This document shows, in pieces, positions 37,150-47,687 of a DNA stretch of 64,000 nt (the first letter of the stretch is position 1; each line of letters begins with the position of its first letter). The stretch comes from Paracoccus zhejiangensis. GTDB lineage: Bacteria; Pseudomonadota; Alphaproteobacteria; Rhodobacterales; Rhodobacteraceae. Both the position numbers and the translations under genes were made by a program. Under the pieces are notes generated by a model that was not told the DNA's origin, did no database searches, and saw only the letters and a list, made by a program, of their open reading frames with translations. The stretch covers positions 1,922,001 through 1,986,000 of the forward strand of contig NZ_CP025430.1 of NCBI RefSeq assembly GCF_002847445.1, in the 5' to 3' direction.

Positions 37150-38231
37150 CGGGCAAGCTCCGTGACGAGATCGTAGAGGCGACGGGCCGCATCGGGGCGG
37201 CCAAGGGCAAGGGCGGCGGCGGCCATGCGGGCGGCGCGGGCGGGATCGCTGAGGACCGCGAGCATGTCGCGCGTCAGGCTTTCCACGTCAAGCACCGATT
37301 CCGGCAGCATCAGCGCGGCTTCCGCATCGGCAAGCGGCCGCGCATTGGCGGATTGGTGGTCATTGGTGGCGGTGGGCAGCGGGATCAGGATCGAGGGCCG
37401 GCCGATGACGGTCAGGTCGGCGATGGTCGAGGCACCCGAGCGGGCGATGACCAGCTGCGCCTCGGCAAAGCGGCGCGGCACGTCGTCGAAGAAGTGCCGC
37501 ACCTCGGCCACGACACCGGCCGCGCGATAGGCGGCAACGACGCGGTCGTGATCCTCCTTGCGGGCCTGATGGGCGACGCGCAGGCGCGGGCGCAGGTCCG
37601 AGGGCAGCGCGGCGATGGCGGCGGGCACCATGTCCGACAGGATTCGCGCCCCCTGCGAGCCGCCGATGATGACGATATGGACCGGGCCGGTGCCGGGTGG
37701 CTGGTAGGGGCTTCCGGCATAGTCCATCACCGAAGCGCGGACCGGGTTGCCGGTGTGGATGCCGGTCACGCCCTGCGGCAGTTCGGTGGGCCATGTGCCG
37801 CAGGCGATGCGGTTGACGCGGCTGGCGAAGCGCGAGTTCACCCGGCCCATCACCCCGTTCTGCTCATGGATCATCCGCGGCAGGCCCATGCTGAGCGCCG
37901 CCGACATGGCCGGGATGGTCGGATAGCCGCCGAACCCCACCACCACATCGGGCCGGTCGCGGCGAAAGCCGCTGCGCGCGGCCAAGACGCCCGAGGCGAT
38001 CTTGAAGGGCGCGGCCAGCTTGCCCATCAGCCCGCCGCGCGAGGTGGTGGCCGAGGGAACCACGCTGCGCTCCACCGTCTTGGGGAAGCCATCGGCATAG
38101 CGGGCGCCACGGTCATCGGTCGAGAGCTTCACCCGCCAGCCCTCGGCCAGCAGAACCTCGGCCAGGGCCTGAGCCGGAAACATGTGGCCGCCGGTTCCCC
38201 CGGCAGCGATCAGCGCCAATTTCCCCGACAT
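37146..38231 (-). CDS. murG: Lipid II synthase (MurG glycosyltransferase)
   Basis: Transfers GlcNAc from UDP-GlcNAc to lipid I on the inner face of the membrane. The 361 residues show the N-terminal glycine loop [17 protein letters not shown], the second loop [19 protein letters not shown], and the UDP-GlcNAc site [20 protein letters not shown], followed by [17 protein letters not shown]. Its ATG overlaps the ftsW stop by one base. Confidence 0.97.
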   Translation of the reverse strand: MSGKLALIAAGGTGGHMFPAQALAEVLLAEGWRVKLSTDDRGARYADGFPKTVERSVVPSATTSRGGLMGKLAAPFKIASGVLAARSGFRRDRPDVVVGFGGYPTIPAMSAALSMGLPRMIHEQNGVMGRVNSRFASRVNRIACGTWPTELPQGVTGIHTGNPVRASVMDYAGSPYQPPGTGPVHIVIIGGSQGARILSDMVPAAIAALPSDLRPRLRVAHQARKEDHDRVVAAYRAAGVVAEVRHFFDDVPRRFAEAQLVIARSGASTIADLTVIGRPSILIPLPTATNDHQSANARPLADAEAALMLPESVLDVESLTRDMLAVLSDPARAARMAAAALALGRPDAARRLYDLVTELAR

Positions 38232-39397
38232 CAGCGCCCGGCCCTGCGCAGGATCTCGGCCATCTCGCCCTGCGGGCGGGTGCGGGTCAGCGCCAAGAGC
38301 ATCCCCATGGCAATGCCCGAGGCGATGACCGACGAGCCGCCATAGCTGACGAAAGGCAGCGTCATCCCCTTGGCCGGCAGCAGACGCACGGCCACGCCCA
38401 TATTGATCAGCGCCTGCACCCCGAAGGCGCAGGCAAGGCCGGTGCCGGCGATGCGGACGAAGGGATCACGCTCTTTCAACAGCCGCATCAGCGAACGCAC
38501 GACGATGGTGCAGTACAGCGCGATGATCGCCAGCACCATGATCAGGCCATATTCCTCGGCCGCCACGGCGATGATGAAGTCGGTATGGGCATCGGGCAGC
38601 GACCATTTCACCGTGCCCTCGCCCACGCCTACACCGAAGAAGCCGCCCTCCTGAATGGCATTGGTGGCATAGCCCAGCTGGGTGCGCGGATCGACCTCGG
38701 GCGACAGGAAACCGTCGATGCGTCGGGCAAAGTGGTCCGAGGCGCCATAGGCGAAGATGCCGCCGCAGATGGTCAGGCCCGCGACGATCATCAACAGGAT
38801 CATCGGCGCGCCGGCGACGAAATACATCACGCCCCAGGAAAACAGCACCAGCGAGGCCTGGCCGAAATCAGGCTGCAGCGCCAGAAGCAGAACCACGGTG
38901 ACGGCGGCGAGGAAGGAATAGGCCTTGCCCGGCGGGCCACCGACCTCCTGGCTTGCGGCCATGAACCAGGCGCAAAGCGCGACGAAGCCGGGCTTCAGGA
39001 ATTCCGAGGGCTGGACCGACATGCCGGCGATCGACAGCCAGCGCACGGCGCCCTTGCCGAAATCGGTGCCGATGACCGGCAGGGCCAGAATGGCCGCAAA
39101 CGCGGCGATGAAGCCCACCACCCCGAGCCGTCGCACCTGCCGGGGCGACATCATCGAGATGATGATCATCACCACCAGTGCGACCCCGCCCATCACCGCC
39201 TGACGCTGGACATAGTAGAATCGCGGCAGGTTGTTCTTCTCGGCCAGCGGCACCGAGGCGGCAAGCCCCAGCAGCAGCCCCATCGCGAACAGCCCCAGCA
39301 CGCAGGCCAGAGACCATTTGTCGACCGTCCGCCACCAGCGTGGAAGAATAGGATCACCCGCCCGAACGGGGGTGGCGCCAAAGACCATCTCGGTCAT
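38231..39397 (-). CDS. ftsW: Septal peptidoglycan polymerase FtsW
   Basis: 388 residues of the SEDS family with ten predicted membrane segments. Conserved parts are [20 protein letters not shown] followed by [36 protein letters not shown], and near the end [20 protein letters not shown]. It polymerises glycan strands at the septum with FtsI. The start at 39397 follows AAGGCGG. It is the first gene after the plus-strand insertion that splits the dcw cluster, so it needs its own promoter. Confidence 0.96.
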   Translation of the reverse strand: MTEMVFGATPVRAGDPILPRWWRTVDKWSLACVLGLFAMGLLLGLAASVPLAEKNNLPRFYYVQRQAVMGGVALVVMIIISMMSPRQVRRLGVVGFIAAFAAILALPVIGTDFGKGAVRWLSIAGMSVQPSEFLKPGFVALCAWFMAASQEVGGPPGKAYSFLAAVTVVLLLALQPDFGQASLVLFSWGVMYFVAGAPMILLMIVAGLTICGGIFAYGASDHFARRIDGFLSPEVDPRTQLGYATNAIQEGGFFGVGVGEGTVKWSLPDAHTDFIIAVAAEEYGLIMVLAIIALYCTIVVRSLMRLLKERDPFVRIAGTGLACAFGVQALINMGVAVRLLPAKGMTLPFVSYGGSSVIASGIAMGMLLALTRTRPQGEMAEILRRAGR

Positions 39398-39523
39398 GGG
39401 TATACCGCCTTCACTGCCTCTGCCTCGTCCGGTTTTCCCGGATCTGGGCGCGAGCATAACCTGATTTACCCTGTCACGCTACTGGGGAAATTCCTCATCT
39501 TCCCGCGGGCCGGGCCAACCCGG

Positions 39524-39552
39524 TTGATTAAATAACCGAATCGTTATATAAC
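39524..39552 (+). promoter_or_regulatory. Promoter and palindrome of the arsR-type gene
   Basis: TTGATT (39524-39529) and TATAAC (39547-39552) are spaced by 17 bp. The -10 element forms half of the palindrome GTTATATAAC (39543-39552), a candidate repressor site. The ATG comes only 9 nt later at 39562 and has no Shine-Dalgarno sequence, so a leaderless message is likely. Confidence 0.65.
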
Positions 39553-39561
39553 TCTTACATT

Positions 39562-39915
39562 ATGGAAAACCTCGATGCCCGACTGACCGCCCTTGCCGAC
39601 CCGACTCGCCGCGCCCTGATCGAGCGGCTGGCCCTGGGCGAGGCCACGGTCGCCGAACTGGCCCGGCCCTTCGCCATCAGCCAGCCGGCGATCTCGCGTC
39701 ATCTGAAGGTGCTGGAAGAGGCCGGGCTGATCGAGGCACGCGTGGCCGGCACCTCGCGGCCCCGCCGCCTTCGGGCGCAGGCCTTCACCGAGACCGCCGA
39801 CTGGTTCGGCCCCTTCTTCGCCGCGCTGGATGCGCGGTTCCGGGCGCTGGACCGGGTTCTGGCCGAGATGCCGGACCCCTCACCCGAGATTTCAACCGAA
39901 AGGACAGATCCATGA
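39562..39915 (+). CDS. ArsR-family transcriptional regulator
   Basis: 117 residues with a winged helix-turn-helix: LADPTRRALIERLALGEATV, then ISQPAISRHLKVLEEAGLIE. The cysteine metal sites of ArsR/SmtB sensors are missing, so it belongs to the metal-free branch often paired with AHSA1/SRPBCC genes. It overlaps the next gene by ATGA. Both lie on the plus strand inside the otherwise minus-strand dcw cluster. Confidence 0.9.
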   Translation: MENLDARLTALADPTRRALIERLALGEATVAELARPFAISQPAISRHLKVLEEAGLIEARVAGTSRPRRLRAQAFTETADWFGPFFAALDARFRALDRVLAEMPDPSPEISTERTDP

Positions 39916-40370
39916 CCAAGCTGATCGCTAGATCCGAAGGCGAGCGCGACGTGATCGTGACCCGCCATTTCGCCGCCCCGCCGGACAAGGTCTGGCACGC
40001 GCTGACCGACACCGCGCTGATGCGGAAATGGATGACCAGCGATTTCGGCCCGCTGAAATCGCTGACCGGCGAGGCCACGGTTGGCGGCACCCATCATTTC
40101 ATCTGGGACACCGACGGCAAAGACATGAATATGATCGCCACCTATGACGTGCTCGAGGCCCCTAGCCTGATCCGCCACCGCGAGGCCTGGCCGGAATACG
40201 GCTACATGGAAAGCGTGATCGAAACCCGGCTTAGCCCAGCCCCGGGCGGCACCGAGATGCGCATGGTGATCACCTTTGCCACATCCGAGGCCCGCGCACA
40301 GGCACTGGAGGTCGGCATGACCGAGGGGATGGAAGCGACCTATGCCAATATGGACAAGCTCTTGGCGTAA
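39912..40370 (+). CDS. AHSA1/SRPBCC-domain protein
   Basis: 152 residues of the START/SRPBCC hydrophobic-ligand fold: DVIVTRHFAAPPDKVWHALT, then LMRKWMTSDFGPLKSLTGEA, YDVLEAPSLIRHREAWPEYG and a C-terminal helix MTEGMEATYANMDKLLA. Proteins of this type coupled to ArsR-like repressors are common, and the ligand is unknown. It is convergent with murD, with 24 nt between the stops. Confidence 0.88.
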   Translation: MTKLIARSEGERDVIVTRHFAAPPDKVWHALTDTALMRKWMTSDFGPLKSLTGEATVGGTHHFIWDTDGKDMNMIATYDVLEAPSLIRHREAWPEYGYMESVIETRLSPAPGGTEMRMVITFATSEARAQALEVGMTEGMEATYANMDKLLA

Positions 40371-40394
40371 GCGCGGCCGAGGGCCGGCGGAGAC

Positions 40395-41804
40395 TCAGCC
40401 CTCGGCCGGCCTCAGACCCTCGACCAGCGTCACGAAGTGCTCGCCGCGTTTCTCGAAGTTCGGATACTGGTCGAAACTCGCCGCTGCCGGGGCCAGCAGC
40501 ACCGTCTCGCCCGGCTCGGCCTCGGCGGCGGCGTGGGCCACGGCCTGCTCCATCGTCTCGGCGATCTCGTAAGGCGTCTGGCCGATCTCGAGGGCGAAAT
40601 CGCGGGCGGAATGGCCGATGAGATAGGCTTTCGTCACTCGACCGAGGAAGGGCTGCAGCGCGGTGATGCCGCCCTCTTTCCCCAAGCCCCCGGCGATCCA
40701 GCGGATACGGTCGAAGGCCTGCAGCGCCTTGGCGGCCGCATCGACATTGGTGGCCTTTGAGTCGTTGACGTAACGCACGCCGCCGATCTCGGCCACCGTC
40801 TGGCTGCGATGCGGCAGACCCGAGAAGCTGTGAAACGCCGCCTCGATCTCGCGCGGGGCAAGGCCCACGGCGCGGCAGGCGGCATAGGCGGCGCAGGCGT
40901 TCTGATGGTTATGCGCGCCGGGCAGACCCTTGACCTCGCGCAGATCGATCGAGGCCGCCTGACGGCCCTTTCGGTATTCCGACAGGAAGCCCTTCTTGGC
41001 AAAGACCGACCAGCCCGGCCCGTCGAGCTTGGTTTCCGACGAGATGCGGATCACCCGGTCATCGCTCGGCCCCATGGACAGCTGATCGGCGAGATAGAGC
41101 CCCTCGATCTCATCCACACCCACAACCGCACGATCCGGCCCGCCCTCGGCAAAGAGCCGGCGCTTGGCGGCGAAATAGCCGCCGAGGCCGGAATGGCGGT
41201 CCAGATGGTCAGGGGAAAGGTTGGTGAAGACGGCGACATCGGGGGTCAGCGCACGGGCCAGATCGGTCTGATAGCTCGAGAGCTCCAGCACCACGACCTC
41301 GCCATCCTCGGCCGGGTTCAGCGACAACACGCCGGTGCCGATATTGCCGCCCATCTGCGTCGGGCGACCGCATTCCTCAAGGATATGGTGGATCAGCGCC
41401 GTGGTGGTCGATTTGCCATTCGAGCCGGTGACGGCGATGACGCGGGGGATGCGGTCGAACTCGTTCCACTCATCGGTGGCGAAGCTGCGGAAGAACAGCC
41501 CGATATCATTGTCGACCGGCACGCCAAGCCGCATGGCCTTCTCGATCACCGGATGGGGCTTCGGATAGAGATGCGGGATGCCGGGGCTGGTGATCAGGGC
41601 GCTCACCCCGTCCCAACCTGCATCGCGGGTCAGATCAACGATCTCCCAGCCATCGGCGGCGGCAGCCTCGCGCGTGTCAACCCCGTCATCCCAGGCAATG
41701 ACGCGGGCGCCACCGGCCTTCAGCGCGGCAGCGGTGGCCTTGCCCGAGCGGCCAAGGCCAAGAACGGCGATGGTCTGGTTTTCGACGCCTTCGACGGGAA
41801 TCAT
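40395..41804 (-). CDS. murD: UDP-N-acetylmuramoylalanine--D-glutamate ligase
   Basis: Adds D-glutamate to UDP-MurNAc-L-Ala. The 469 residues have the N-terminal UDP-binding [20 protein letters not shown], the ATP loop GSNGKSTTT at 127-135, [20 protein letters not shown], and the C-terminal [19 protein letters not shown]. It is the last gene of the upstream half of the dcw cluster, facing the arsR insert. The mraY-murD gap contains a repeat-like element. Confidence 0.97.
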   Translation of the reverse strand: MIPVEGVENQTIAVLGLGRSGKATAAALKAGGARVIAWDDGVDTREAAAADGWEIVDLTRDAGWDGVSALITSPGIPHLYPKPHPVIEKAMRLGVPVDNDIGLFFRSFATDEWNEFDRIPRVIAVTGSNGKSTTTALIHHILEECGRPTQMGGNIGTGVLSLNPAEDGEVVVLELSSYQTDLARALTPDVAVFTNLSPDHLDRHSGLGGYFAAKRRLFAEGGPDRAVVGVDEIEGLYLADQLSMGPSDDRVIRISSETKLDGPGWSVFAKKGFLSEYRKGRQAASIDLREVKGLPGAHNHQNACAAYAACRAVGLAPREIEAAFHSFSGLPHRSQTVAEIGGVRYVNDSKATNVDAAAKALQAFDRIRWIAGGLGKEGGITALQPFLGRVTKAYLIGHSARDFALEIGQTPYEIAETMEQAVAHAAAEAEPGETVLLAPAAASFDQYPNFEKRGEHFVTLVEGLRPAEG

Positions 41805-41821
41805 TCTGTCACCTGCTGTTG

Positions 41822-41876
41822 CCGGGGGACTGCGCGTCCCCCGGTCCCCCTGCGGGATATTTGCGCCAAGATGAAG
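41822..41876. repeat. Hairpin plus GGGATATTT tail resembling a Rhodobacteraceae intergenic repeat
   Basis: CCGGGGGAC and GTCCCCCGG form a 9-bp stem with a 5-nt loop (41822-41844). It is followed by TCCCCCTGC and then GGGATATTTGCGCCAAGATG. From memory, closely similar hairpin plus GGATATTT...AAGATGAAG sequences are scattered between genes in Rhodobacteraceae. Only one copy is in this window, so repetition cannot be shown here. Confidence 0.5.
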
Positions 41877-41892
41877 GCGGTGGGCAAGCGCA

Positions 41893-42975
41893 CTAGCGCA
41901 GCTTCAGCGTCGCCAGACCGATCAGCGCGAGGATCAGGGCGATGATCCAGAAGCGAATGACGATCTGCGGCTCGGCCCAGCCCTTCTTCTCGAAATGGTG
42001 GTGGATCGGGGCCATCAGGAAGACCCGCTTGCCGGTGCGCTTGAAGTAGAGCACCTGGATGATCACCGACAGCGCCTCGACCACGAAAAGCCCGCCGATG
42101 ATCGCCAGCACGATCTCGTGCTTGGTAGCGACCGCGATGGCACCAAGCGCGCCGCCAAGGGCGAGGCTGCCGGTATCGCCCATGAAGACGGCGGCGGGCG
42201 GCGCGTTATACCACAGGAACCCAAGGCCGCCGCCGATCAGCGCGGCGACGAAGATCAGGATCTCGCCGGTGCCCGGAACATGGTGGACGCCGAGGTAGTT
42301 GGTGAAGTCGACCCGGCCCACCGTATAGGCGATGACGCCAAGGCTGCCGGCGGCGATCATCACCGGCATGATCGCGAGCCCGTCCAGACCGTCGGTCAGG
42401 TTCACCGCATTGGCGGCTCCGACGATGACGATCATGGCGAAGGGGATGAAAAACCAGCCGAGGTTGATCAGCGCGTCCTTGAACACCGGCAAGGCCAGCT
42501 GCCCGGTCAGCTCGGCGGGCTGCAGATACATGGTCCAGGCGGCGGCGAGAAAGGCCAGAGCCAGCCCCAACGCCATGCGAATGCGGCCCGAAACACCCTT
42601 GGTGTTCATCTTGCTGACCTTGGCATAGTCATCGGCAAAGCCGATGGCCGCATAGCCCGCCGTGACCATCAGGATCATCCAGACATAGCCGGTATCGAGC
42701 CGCGCCCAAAGGAGCGTCGAGGTAAACAAAGCCGAGAGGATCAGCAGCCCCCCCATGGTCGGCGTGCCGGCCTTGACGAAATGGCTTTCAGGGCCGTCAT
42801 CGCGGATCGGCTGGCCCTTCTTCTGGGTGCGGCGCAGATAGTTGATCAGCGGACGCCCGAAGATGAAGCCGAAGATCAGCGCGGTGAAGAAGGCCGCCCC
42901 TGCTCGGAAGGTGATATAGCGGAACAGGTTGAAGAGGTCGCCGCCTTCGGACAGGCTGCTGAGCCAATACAACAT
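41893..42975 (-). CDS. mraY: Phospho-N-acetylmuramoyl-pentapeptide transferase
   Basis: Makes lipid I on undecaprenyl phosphate. The 360 residues have ten membrane segments. Motifs are [20 protein letters not shown], the catalytic [20 protein letters not shown] and [16 protein letters not shown], and the family signature [15 protein letters not shown]. The start is 4 nt after the murF stop. Confidence 0.97.
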   Translation of the reverse strand: MLYWLSSLSEGGDLFNLFRYITFRAGAAFFTALIFGFIFGRPLINYLRRTQKKGQPIRDDGPESHFVKAGTPTMGGLLILSALFTSTLLWARLDTGYVWMILMVTAGYAAIGFADDYAKVSKMNTKGVSGRIRMALGLALAFLAAAWTMYLQPAELTGQLALPVFKDALINLGWFFIPFAMIVIVGAANAVNLTDGLDGLAIMPVMIAAGSLGVIAYTVGRVDFTNYLGVHHVPGTGEILIFVAALIGGGLGFLWYNAPPAAVFMGDTGSLALGGALGAIAVATKHEIVLAIIGGLFVVEALSVIIQVLYFKRTGKRVFLMAPIHHHFEKKGWAEPQIVIRFWIIALILALIGLATLKLR

Positions 42976-42978
42976 CTT

Positions 42979-44361
42979 CTAACCCCTTGTTACCGGCTGA
43001 GGCGTCTGCCCCGATTTGCGCAGCGCGTCAACGACCGTCGAGATCTTCGACCCTTTCGAGCCCTTGACCAGCACGATATCGCCGGCGGTGACCAGCTCGG
43101 TCGCACGGGCGGCCAGATCGGCGGCGCTTTCCGCCCATTCGCCGCGCTTTTCAGGAGGCAGCGCCTTGTGCAGGTGGCGCATCCTTGGGCCGGCGAGGTG
43201 GACCAGATCGATGCTGCCCATGGCCGGATCGCTGGCGACGGCGGCGTGCAGCGCCATCTCGTCCGGGCCAAGTTCCAGCATGTCGCCAAGGATCGCCACG
43301 CGGCGACCGCCGTGCAGCCCGGCCAGCGTGGCAAGGCCCGCGGCAAGCGAGGTCGGGTTGGCGTTATAGGCATCATCGATCAGGCGGATGCCGCCAAGGG
43401 TCTCGACCGCACCGCGACCCTTGGGCGGCAGCCAGTCGCCAAGGCGCTTGGCCGCCAGCTTCACATCCGCGCCCGCCGCCGACAGCGCGGCCAGAACGCC
43501 GATGGCGTTCATGGCGAAATGCGCGCCGGTGGTCTGCAGGGTGAAATCGACGATCTGCCCGGTGATGTTGGCGTGCAGCCGCAACACGCCATCGCCCGGC
43601 ATGATCTTCAGGGGTTTGGCAACGCCCTGCGCGCCAAAACCCACGACCAGCGCACCGGCAGCATCGGCGGCATCGCGCAGGATCGGTGTGGTGCCGAGGT
43701 CTTCGGGGATGATCGCCGTGCCCATCGGCAAAAGCCCCTCGAAGATCGCGCCCTTCTCGCGGGCGATGCCCTCCAGCGCGCCGAAGGCCTCCATATGCGC
43801 CGCCGCAATGGTGGTGATCATCGCCACATGCGGCCGCGCCATGCGGGCCAAGGGAGCGATCTCGCCCGGATGGTTCATGCCAAGCTCGATGATGGCGAAA
43901 TCGGTGGCGGCGGGCATCCGCGCCAGCGTCAGCGGCACGCCCCAATGGTTGTTGTAGGAGGCTTCGGCGGCGTGGATGCGGCCCTGCCCGACGAGCGCGG
44001 TGCGGGCCATGTCCTTGGTCGAGGTCTTGCCGACCGAGCCGGTGATGGCGATGACCTTGGCCTGCGTCCGCGCGCGACCGGCGCGGCCCAGGGCTTCCAG
44101 CGCGGGCAGCACCTCAGGCACGATCAGCAGCGGCGCGGTGGGCGCGACCCCTTCGGGAATGCGGCTGACAAGCGCGGCGCTGGCACCCTTTTCCAGCGCC
44201 TGCGCGACGAAATCATGCCCGTCGCGTTCGGCCTGCAGTGCGACGAAGAGATCGCCCTTTTGCAGAGTGCGGGTGTCGATGCTGACACCCGAAGCGGTCC
44301 AGTCGCCCTGTGCGCGGCCACCCGTGGCGGCTGCGGCGTCGGCTGAGGTCCAGAGGCTCAT
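42979..44361 (-). CDS. murF: UDP-MurNAc-tripeptide--D-alanyl-D-alanine ligase
   Basis: Adds the D-Ala-D-Ala dipeptide to the wall precursor. 460 residues with the ATP loop TGSVGKTS at 107-114, SYNNHWGVPLTLARMPAATD, IIELGMNHPGEIAPLARMAR and the C-terminal LIDDAYNANPTSLAAGLATL. Its ATG overlaps the murE stop (ATGA). Confidence 0.97.
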   Translation of the reverse strand: MSLWTSADAAAATGGRAQGDWTASGVSIDTRTLQKGDLFVALQAERDGHDFVAQALEKGASAALVSRIPEGVAPTAPLLIVPEVLPALEALGRAGRARTQAKVIAITGSVGKTSTKDMARTALVGQGRIHAAEASYNNHWGVPLTLARMPAATDFAIIELGMNHPGEIAPLARMARPHVAMITTIAAAHMEAFGALEGIAREKGAIFEGLLPMGTAIIPEDLGTTPILRDAADAAGALVVGFGAQGVAKPLKIMPGDGVLRLHANITGQIVDFTLQTTGAHFAMNAIGVLAALSAAGADVKLAAKRLGDWLPPKGRGAVETLGGIRLIDDAYNANPTSLAAGLATLAGLHGGRRVAILGDMLELGPDEMALHAAVASDPAMGSIDLVHLAGPRMRHLHKALPPEKRGEWAESAADLAARATELVTAGDIVLVKGSKGSKISTVVDALRKSGQTPQPVTRG

Positions 44362-45854
44362 ATCTTGCCATCCAGTGCCGCGACGGCGACCGAAGCCTGT
44401 TCGGCATCGTCAAAGGGATAGACATCCTGACCGATGATCTGGCCGCTTTCATGGCCCTTGCCTGCGATCAGCAGGGCATCGCCCGGCTGCAGCGCATCGA
44501 CACCGCGCAGGATCGCCTCGGCCCGGTCGGCAACCTCGGTCGCCTCGGGGCCGGCGCCCGCCATGACGGCGGCGCGGATCAGCGCCGGGTCCTCGGTGCG
44601 GGGATTGTCGTCGGTGACGATGACCACATCGGCGAATTGCCGTGCCGCCTCGCCCATCAGCGGGCGCTTGCCGCTGTCGCGGTCGCCCCCTGCCCCGATC
44701 ACCACCACGATCCGGCCCATGACATGCGGGCGCAGCGATTGCAGCGCCGCGATCACCGCGCCGGGCTTGTGGGCGTAGTCCACGAACACTGTCGCGCCAT
44801 TGTCGCGCCGCGCCGCCAGCTCCATCCGGCCGCGCACCGTGGTCAGGCCGGAGAGCGCCGGGATGATCTCGTCCGCCGTATTGCCGGCAGCCATGACCAG
44901 CCCCATCGCGGCGAGCACGTTCTCGGCCTGGAACCCGCCGATCAGCGGCAGGCGCACCAGATAGGGCTTTCCGCTGATCGAGAAGCGCAGGTCCTGCCCG
45001 GTGGCGTCATAACGCTGATCGAGGATGCGCAGATCGGCGCCCTCGGCCTTGCCATAGGTGGTCAGCGTCAGGCCGCGATCCTTGGCAATGCCCGCCATCT
45101 GGCGGCCACGCTCGCCATCGACATTGATGACCGCCTTCGCGCCTTCTTCCAGAATATGGTTGAACAGCAATGCCTTGGCGGCGAAGTAGTCATCGAAGTT
45201 TTTGTGGTAATCCAGGTGGTCCTGGCTGAAATTGGTAAAGGCGGCGGCTTCCACCCGCACCCCGTCCAGACGCCGCTGGTCGAGCCCGTGGGACGAGGCT
45301 TCCATCGCCGCATGGGTCACGCCGGCCTCGGCGGCTTCGGACAGGATGCGGTGCAGCGTCAGCGGATCGGGCGTGGTATGGGCCAGTTTCGCCTGATAGT
45401 CGCCCTGCACCCCCATCGTGCCAAGCGAGATCGCGCTGCAGCCGAGCGCCTGCCAGATCTGCCGGGTGAAGCTGGCGACCGAGGTCTTGCCGGCGGTGCC
45501 GGTGACGGCCACGACATGCTCGGGCTGGGTCTCGAACCACAAGGCGGCGGCACCGGCCAGCGCGGCGCGCGGGTCCTCGGCGATGATCAGTGCACCGGGC
45601 CAGCCTTTCAGCACATCGGCCGCGATCTCGGCGCCCTTGCGGTCGGTCAGCACGGCACCCGCGTCCATGCGCAGCGCATATTGGATGAAATCGGCACCGT
45701 GGCGTTCCGACCCCGGCAGCGCGGCGAACAGGTGGCCGGGGCGCACCTGCCGGCTGTCCAGCGAAATGCCGGTGATCTGCGGGTCGCGCCCGTCCCTTGC
45801 CCTCAGCCCCAGATCCGAGAGCTTCTTGTCGCTAATCGTCACAGTCCCTGCCAC
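44358..45854 (-). CDS. murE: UDP-MurNAc-L-Ala-D-Glu--meso-diaminopimelate ligase
   Basis: Adds meso-diaminopimelate to the precursor. The 498 residues begin at GTG 45854. The ATP loop TGTAGKTS is at 118-125. The motif DDNPRTEDPALI contains DNPR, which marks diaminopimelate rather than lysine specificity. FTNFSQDHLDYHKNFDDYFA is also present. It sits 3 nt after ftsI. Confidence 0.97.
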   Translation of the reverse strand: MAGTVTISDKKLSDLGLRARDGRDPQITGISLDSRQVRPGHLFAALPGSERHGADFIQYALRMDAGAVLTDRKGAEIAADVLKGWPGALIIAEDPRAALAGAAALWFETQPEHVVAVTGTAGKTSVASFTRQIWQALGCSAISLGTMGVQGDYQAKLAHTTPDPLTLHRILSEAAEAGVTHAAMEASSHGLDQRRLDGVRVEAAAFTNFSQDHLDYHKNFDDYFAAKALLFNHILEEGAKAVINVDGERGRQMAGIAKDRGLTLTTYGKAEGADLRILDQRYDATGQDLRFSISGKPYLVRLPLIGGFQAENVLAAMGLVMAAGNTADEIIPALSGLTTVRGRMELAARRDNGATVFVDYAHKPGAVIAALQSLRPHVMGRIVVVIGAGGDRDSGKRPLMGEAARQFADVVIVTDDNPRTEDPALIRAAVMAGAGPEATEVADRAEAILRGVDALQPGDALLIAGKGHESGQIIGQDVYPFDDAEQASVAVAALDGKI

Positions 45855-45857
45855 CCG

Positions 45858-47687
45858 TCAGTTATTTGCGACGAGCTTTACTGCAGCAGGGGCGGTCTGT
45901 TCAACACGCGGCTCGAAGCGAGCAGCGATCTCGGGCAGCTTTTCTTCGGTGATCGGCGCCAGGCCGACCAGCGGCGCCAAACGGCGCAGCAGTTCGGCCG
46001 CGACCGGGGCGGCGGTGACGCCGGCGGTGCGGGCCTCGCCGCCACCGCGGTTGATCGAGGGCTCGTCAAGCGTCACCAGCAGCACATATTGCGGGTTCGA
46101 CGCCGGGAAGACCGAGGCGAAGGTCGAGACCACCTTGTTCTCGTAATAGCCACCGCTCGGGCGCGGCTTGTCGGCGGTGCCGGTCTTGCCGGCGATTTCG
46201 TAGCCCGGCACTTCCGAGGCGCGGGCGGTGCCGCGCGTCACCACCTGGCGCAGCATCGAGATGGCCAGATCGGCCGCCTGCGGTGACAGCACCTGCGCGC
46301 CCTCGGGGCGGGTCCGGCGATGGACCAGCGTGGGCGTGACCTTGCGGCCGTCATTTGCGATGGTGGCATAGGCGGCGGCAAGGTGCAGCGGGCTGGCGGC
46401 CAGACCGTGACCGAAGGCCACCGTGGCCGAGGTGACGGCGGGCCAGCGGGTGGGGACCAGCGGCTTGCCGGTCGGGGCCTCGACCATCTCGATCGGCGTC
46501 GGCTCGAAGAAACCCAGCTTCTCGAGGAAGTCCTTCTGCCGGTCGGGGCCGAGGATCTGGGCGATCCGCACCGTGCCCACGTTCGAGGATTTCACGATGA
46601 TATCGGTGACCGACAGCTGCCCGCCGTAATTGTGGAAATCGTTGATGCGATACTTGCCGATGCGCATCGGGCTCGAGGCATTGATCATCGTGTTCGGGTT
46701 GATCAGCCCCAGGTCCATCGCCTGCGCCACCGGGAAGATCTTGAAGGTCGAGCCCAGCTCATACTGGCCCTGCACCGCCCGGTTGAACAGCGGGCTGTCC
46801 GACGGATCGCCCTTCAACAGCGGCTTCGGCCGGTCGTTGGGGTCGAAATCCGGCAGGCTCGCCATGGCGACGATCTCACCGGTCTTGACCTCCATCAGTA
46901 TTCCGGCGGCACCCTTGGCGTTCATCACGCTCATGCCCGAGGCCAGCACCTCCTCCATCGCCGCCTGCGCGGTCAGGTCGATGGAAAGCGCCAGCGGTGC
47001 GCCCTCGTTCGCAGGATCGCGCAGCCAGCCGTCAAAGGCCTTCTCGACCCCGGCGACGCCCAGAACCTCAGCGCTGCTGACGCCCTCCTTGCCGAAGGCC
47101 GAGCCGCCAAGGATATGGCTGGCGATATGGCCGTTGGGGTAAAGCCGCATCTCGCGCGGACCGAACAGAAGCCCCGGCTCGCCGATGTCATGCACCTCCT
47201 GCATCTGCTCGGGGCTGATCTTCTTCTTGATCCACAGGAACTTGCGATCGCCGGTCAGGTCCGTGCGCAGCCGCGCCGGGTCGAGATCGGGGAAGATCCG
47301 GGTCAGCTGGGTGATGGTGTTCTCGGCATCGACCAGCTGATGGGGATGGGCATAAAGCGAATAGGTCAGCAGGTTCGTTGCCAGCACCATGCCGTTGCGG
47401 TCGGTGATGTCGGCGCGTTGCGACATGATCCGCGCGGTCGAGGCCTGGGCCTGCGGTTCCACCGGCTCGCTGGCGGCAAGGCTGCCCATTCGGACGCCGA
47501 CCGTGCCGAAGGCACAGATGAACACGGCGGCCATCAGGATCAGCCGGCCCTCGGCACGGCGGCGGGCCTTGTCCTGGATCTCGGCATGGCGGCGGGCGCG
47601 GTTCTCGGCCTCGATCTCGTCGGGATCGGCGCCGGTTTCACGCGCGCGCAGGATGCGGGCCAGCGGGCGAAGGGGGGTACGGATCAT
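45858..47687 (-). CDS. ftsI: Septal transpeptidase FtsI (PBP3)
   Basis: 609 residues: a basic cytoplasmic start, one membrane helix (about 49-67), a dimerisation domain, and a class B transpeptidase domain. The active-site motifs are STFK at 313-316, SSN at 367-369 and KTGTA at 501-505. It cross-links septal peptidoglycan made by FtsW. The ATG overlaps the ftsL stop by ATGA. Confidence 0.96.
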   Translation of the reverse strand: MIRTPLRPLARILRARETGADPDEIEAENRARRHAEIQDKARRRAEGRLILMAAVFICAFGTVGVRMGSLAASEPVEPQAQASTARIMSQRADITDRNGMVLATNLLTYSLYAHPHQLVDAENTITQLTRIFPDLDPARLRTDLTGDRKFLWIKKKISPEQMQEVHDIGEPGLLFGPREMRLYPNGHIASHILGGSAFGKEGVSSAEVLGVAGVEKAFDGWLRDPANEGAPLALSIDLTAQAAMEEVLASGMSVMNAKGAAGILMEVKTGEIVAMASLPDFDPNDRPKPLLKGDPSDSPLFNRAVQGQYELGSTFKIFPVAQAMDLGLINPNTMINASSPMRIGKYRINDFHNYGGQLSVTDIIVKSSNVGTVRIAQILGPDRQKDFLEKLGFFEPTPIEMVEAPTGKPLVPTRWPAVTSATVAFGHGLAASPLHLAAAYATIANDGRKVTPTLVHRRTRPEGAQVLSPQAADLAISMLRQVVTRGTARASEVPGYEIAGKTGTADKPRPSGGYYENKVVSTFASVFPASNPQYVLLVTLDEPSINRGGGEARTAGVTAAPVAAELLRRLAPLVGLAPITEEKLPEIAARFEPRVEQTAPAAVKLVANN

